In this document: piece after piece, positions 63,308-64,000 of the stretch
Layout: each line of letters opens with the position of its first letter
Position numbering within the stretch: position 1 is the first letter of the stretch
From: Deltaproteobacteria bacterium
GTDB taxonomy: Bacteria; Desulfobacterota; Binatia; HRBIN30; CADEER01
Assembly: GCA_029262455.1 (NCBI GenBank)
Contig: JAJCZJ010000046.1
Location: 1 to 64,000 of the forward strand
DNA length: 64,000 nt
Direction: 5' to 3'
Translations under genes and position numbers: made by a program
The notes under the pieces: generated by a model
The model's input: the letters and a program-made list of their open reading frames with translations, nothing else
Databases searched by the model: none
Told to the model about the DNA's origin: nothing

Positions 63308-64000
63308 CTACGGCGCATACCAAATCGGAGACGTGTAAGCGCGCTCCTGGATAAACCACGGCACGCCTGTCGCGGTCGGATCGAGCCCAAGCGCGATCGC
63401 GTCGAGTGTCGAATGGCGCGGCGTCGGGATCTGCAAGACACGCACGTAGTAGAAGGACGCCGCCGAAGAGTCGAAGTCCGCATCCTCCCACACGACGTCG
63501 AGCTGTGCGGCGCCGATATCGTTAGTGTAGGTTCCGGCCGCCGCATCGACGGTGTTGCCAACATCCGGTAACGAGCCGTCAGCGGCCAACCGGCGGTCGC
63601 CGGCCCACGCTGCGTTGTAGATTCGTTCGCGCGGCTGTCCGCTGCGATCGATCCAGCCCTTGACGATCTGCACCCGGTCGAGGTTGGCGCCCACCGGGTC
63701 CTTGAGGACTCGCACGACCAGACGCGGGGCCTTGCCAGTCCCGCCGCCCCCGAGGACACCGCTCACGAGGACCCCGCCCATGGGGACACCGCGTCCCGCC
63801 AAATCCGCGATCGATGCATTGTCAGCATCCTGATCGGCATAGTCCCAACCGGCGAACACACGAACGACCAACCTAGGTCCTGTCGTGGCATAGACCTCTT
63901 TGCGGCGAAACGCGTCGAGAATTGCATCCCTCGAGTTTTCTTCGCTCCAAACCCCCGCGAGCCCCGACGCTGCCATCGACCAGCCAGTTGGGCCAGGGCC
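63308..64000 (-). CDS. DUF3604-domain protein, C-terminal part (cut by window edge)
   Basis: The frame stays open to the window's right edge, so the gene's start is missing. SREAILDAFRRKEVYATTGPRL-like sequence (NSRDAILDAFRRKEVYATTG) and QIVKGWIDRSGQPRERIYNAAW match the C-terminal region of DUF3604 proteins, which have a PHP-like metal-dependent fold. The C-terminus ends normally (SPIWYAP). Function unknown. Confidence 0.85.
   Translation of the reverse strand, partial: GPGPTGWSMAASGLAGVWSEENSRDAILDAFRRKEVYATTGPRLVVRVFAGWDYADQDADNASIADLAGRGVPMGGVLVSGVLGGGGTGKAPRLVVRVLKDPVGANLDRVQIVKGWIDRSGQPRERIYNAAWAGDRRLAADGSLPDVGNTVDAAAGTYTNDIGAAQLDVVWEDADFDSSAASFYYVRVLQIPTPRHSTLDAIALGLDPTATGVPWFIQERAYTSPIWYAP

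Overview
The window is a high-GC chromosomal segment with roughly 45 supportable genes, few strong operons and several decayed repeats. The best lineage guess is an uncultured deltaproteobacterium-like organism, most likely Candidatus Binatota (Desulfobacterota_B). This is inferred from exported proteins that open with dockerin-like CDCDGDG...ELV modules, carry long Thr/Pro linkers and end in a recurrent DPxIGGAxL...EFGG domain. No rRNA operon, universal ribosomal gene or CRISPR array is visible, so the assignment stays provisional.

Bases 1 to about 15150 look like an integrated mobile island. It holds an alpha-toroid-like hypothetical protein, a RES-domain (NAD-targeting) protein, a transposase remnant, a small recombination operon (excisionase-like HTH, zinc-ribbon HTH, tyrosine integrase, small partner), a large DUF4062-NACHT STAND ATPase of the bacterial NLR-like immune type, a sugar nucleotidylyltransferase next to a large glycosyltransferase-like protein, and a second P4-type integrase. 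The integrase start lies about 160 bases from a truncated tRNA-Leu(CAA) 3' half, which I read as the element's distal attachment site.

Bases 15150 to 21300 form a repeat-rich junction. They hold a small-protein/nucleotidyltransferase pair, an AAA/DUF4143 ATPase, an arsenic module (ACR3 pump divergent from ArsR) and a pyridoxamine-phosphate-oxidase-like protein. Between them lie a 101-bp direct repeat, a perfect 21-bp-arm hairpin, REP-like 25-mers, a truncated REP-associated transposase, and fragments of the oxidase and ATPase genes. A third oxidase fragment lies at 27.7 kb.

Bases 21500 to 44500 are mainly envelope or secreted proteins: a DUF1554 protein, a somatomedin-B-like Cys-rich protein, a c-type cytochrome lipoprotein, a beta-propeller, a dockerin-like protein, a glucose/sorbosone dehydrogenase and a quinoprotein-like lipoprotein. 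Among them are a 1159-residue regulator (winged helix + class III cyclase + AAA + TPR), a SUKH protein, an LLM flavin monooxygenase, an SLC12-like transporter, an ASCH protein, an M28 peptidase and a DUF2277 protein.

Bases 44700 to 64000 hold a GT39-type membrane glycosyltransferase, an amidase, a molybdopterin oxidoreductase and a small membrane protein. Then comes a tightly coupled operon of two large paralogous proteins (DUF6493-like) flanking a SWIM zinc-finger protein; this is the best candidate for an uncharacterised system in the window. A DUF6714-like gene faces it. The segment ends with a second dockerin-like exported protein, a short-chain dehydrogenase, an unknown protein, a parvulin and the C-terminal part of a DUF3604 protein cut by the window edge.
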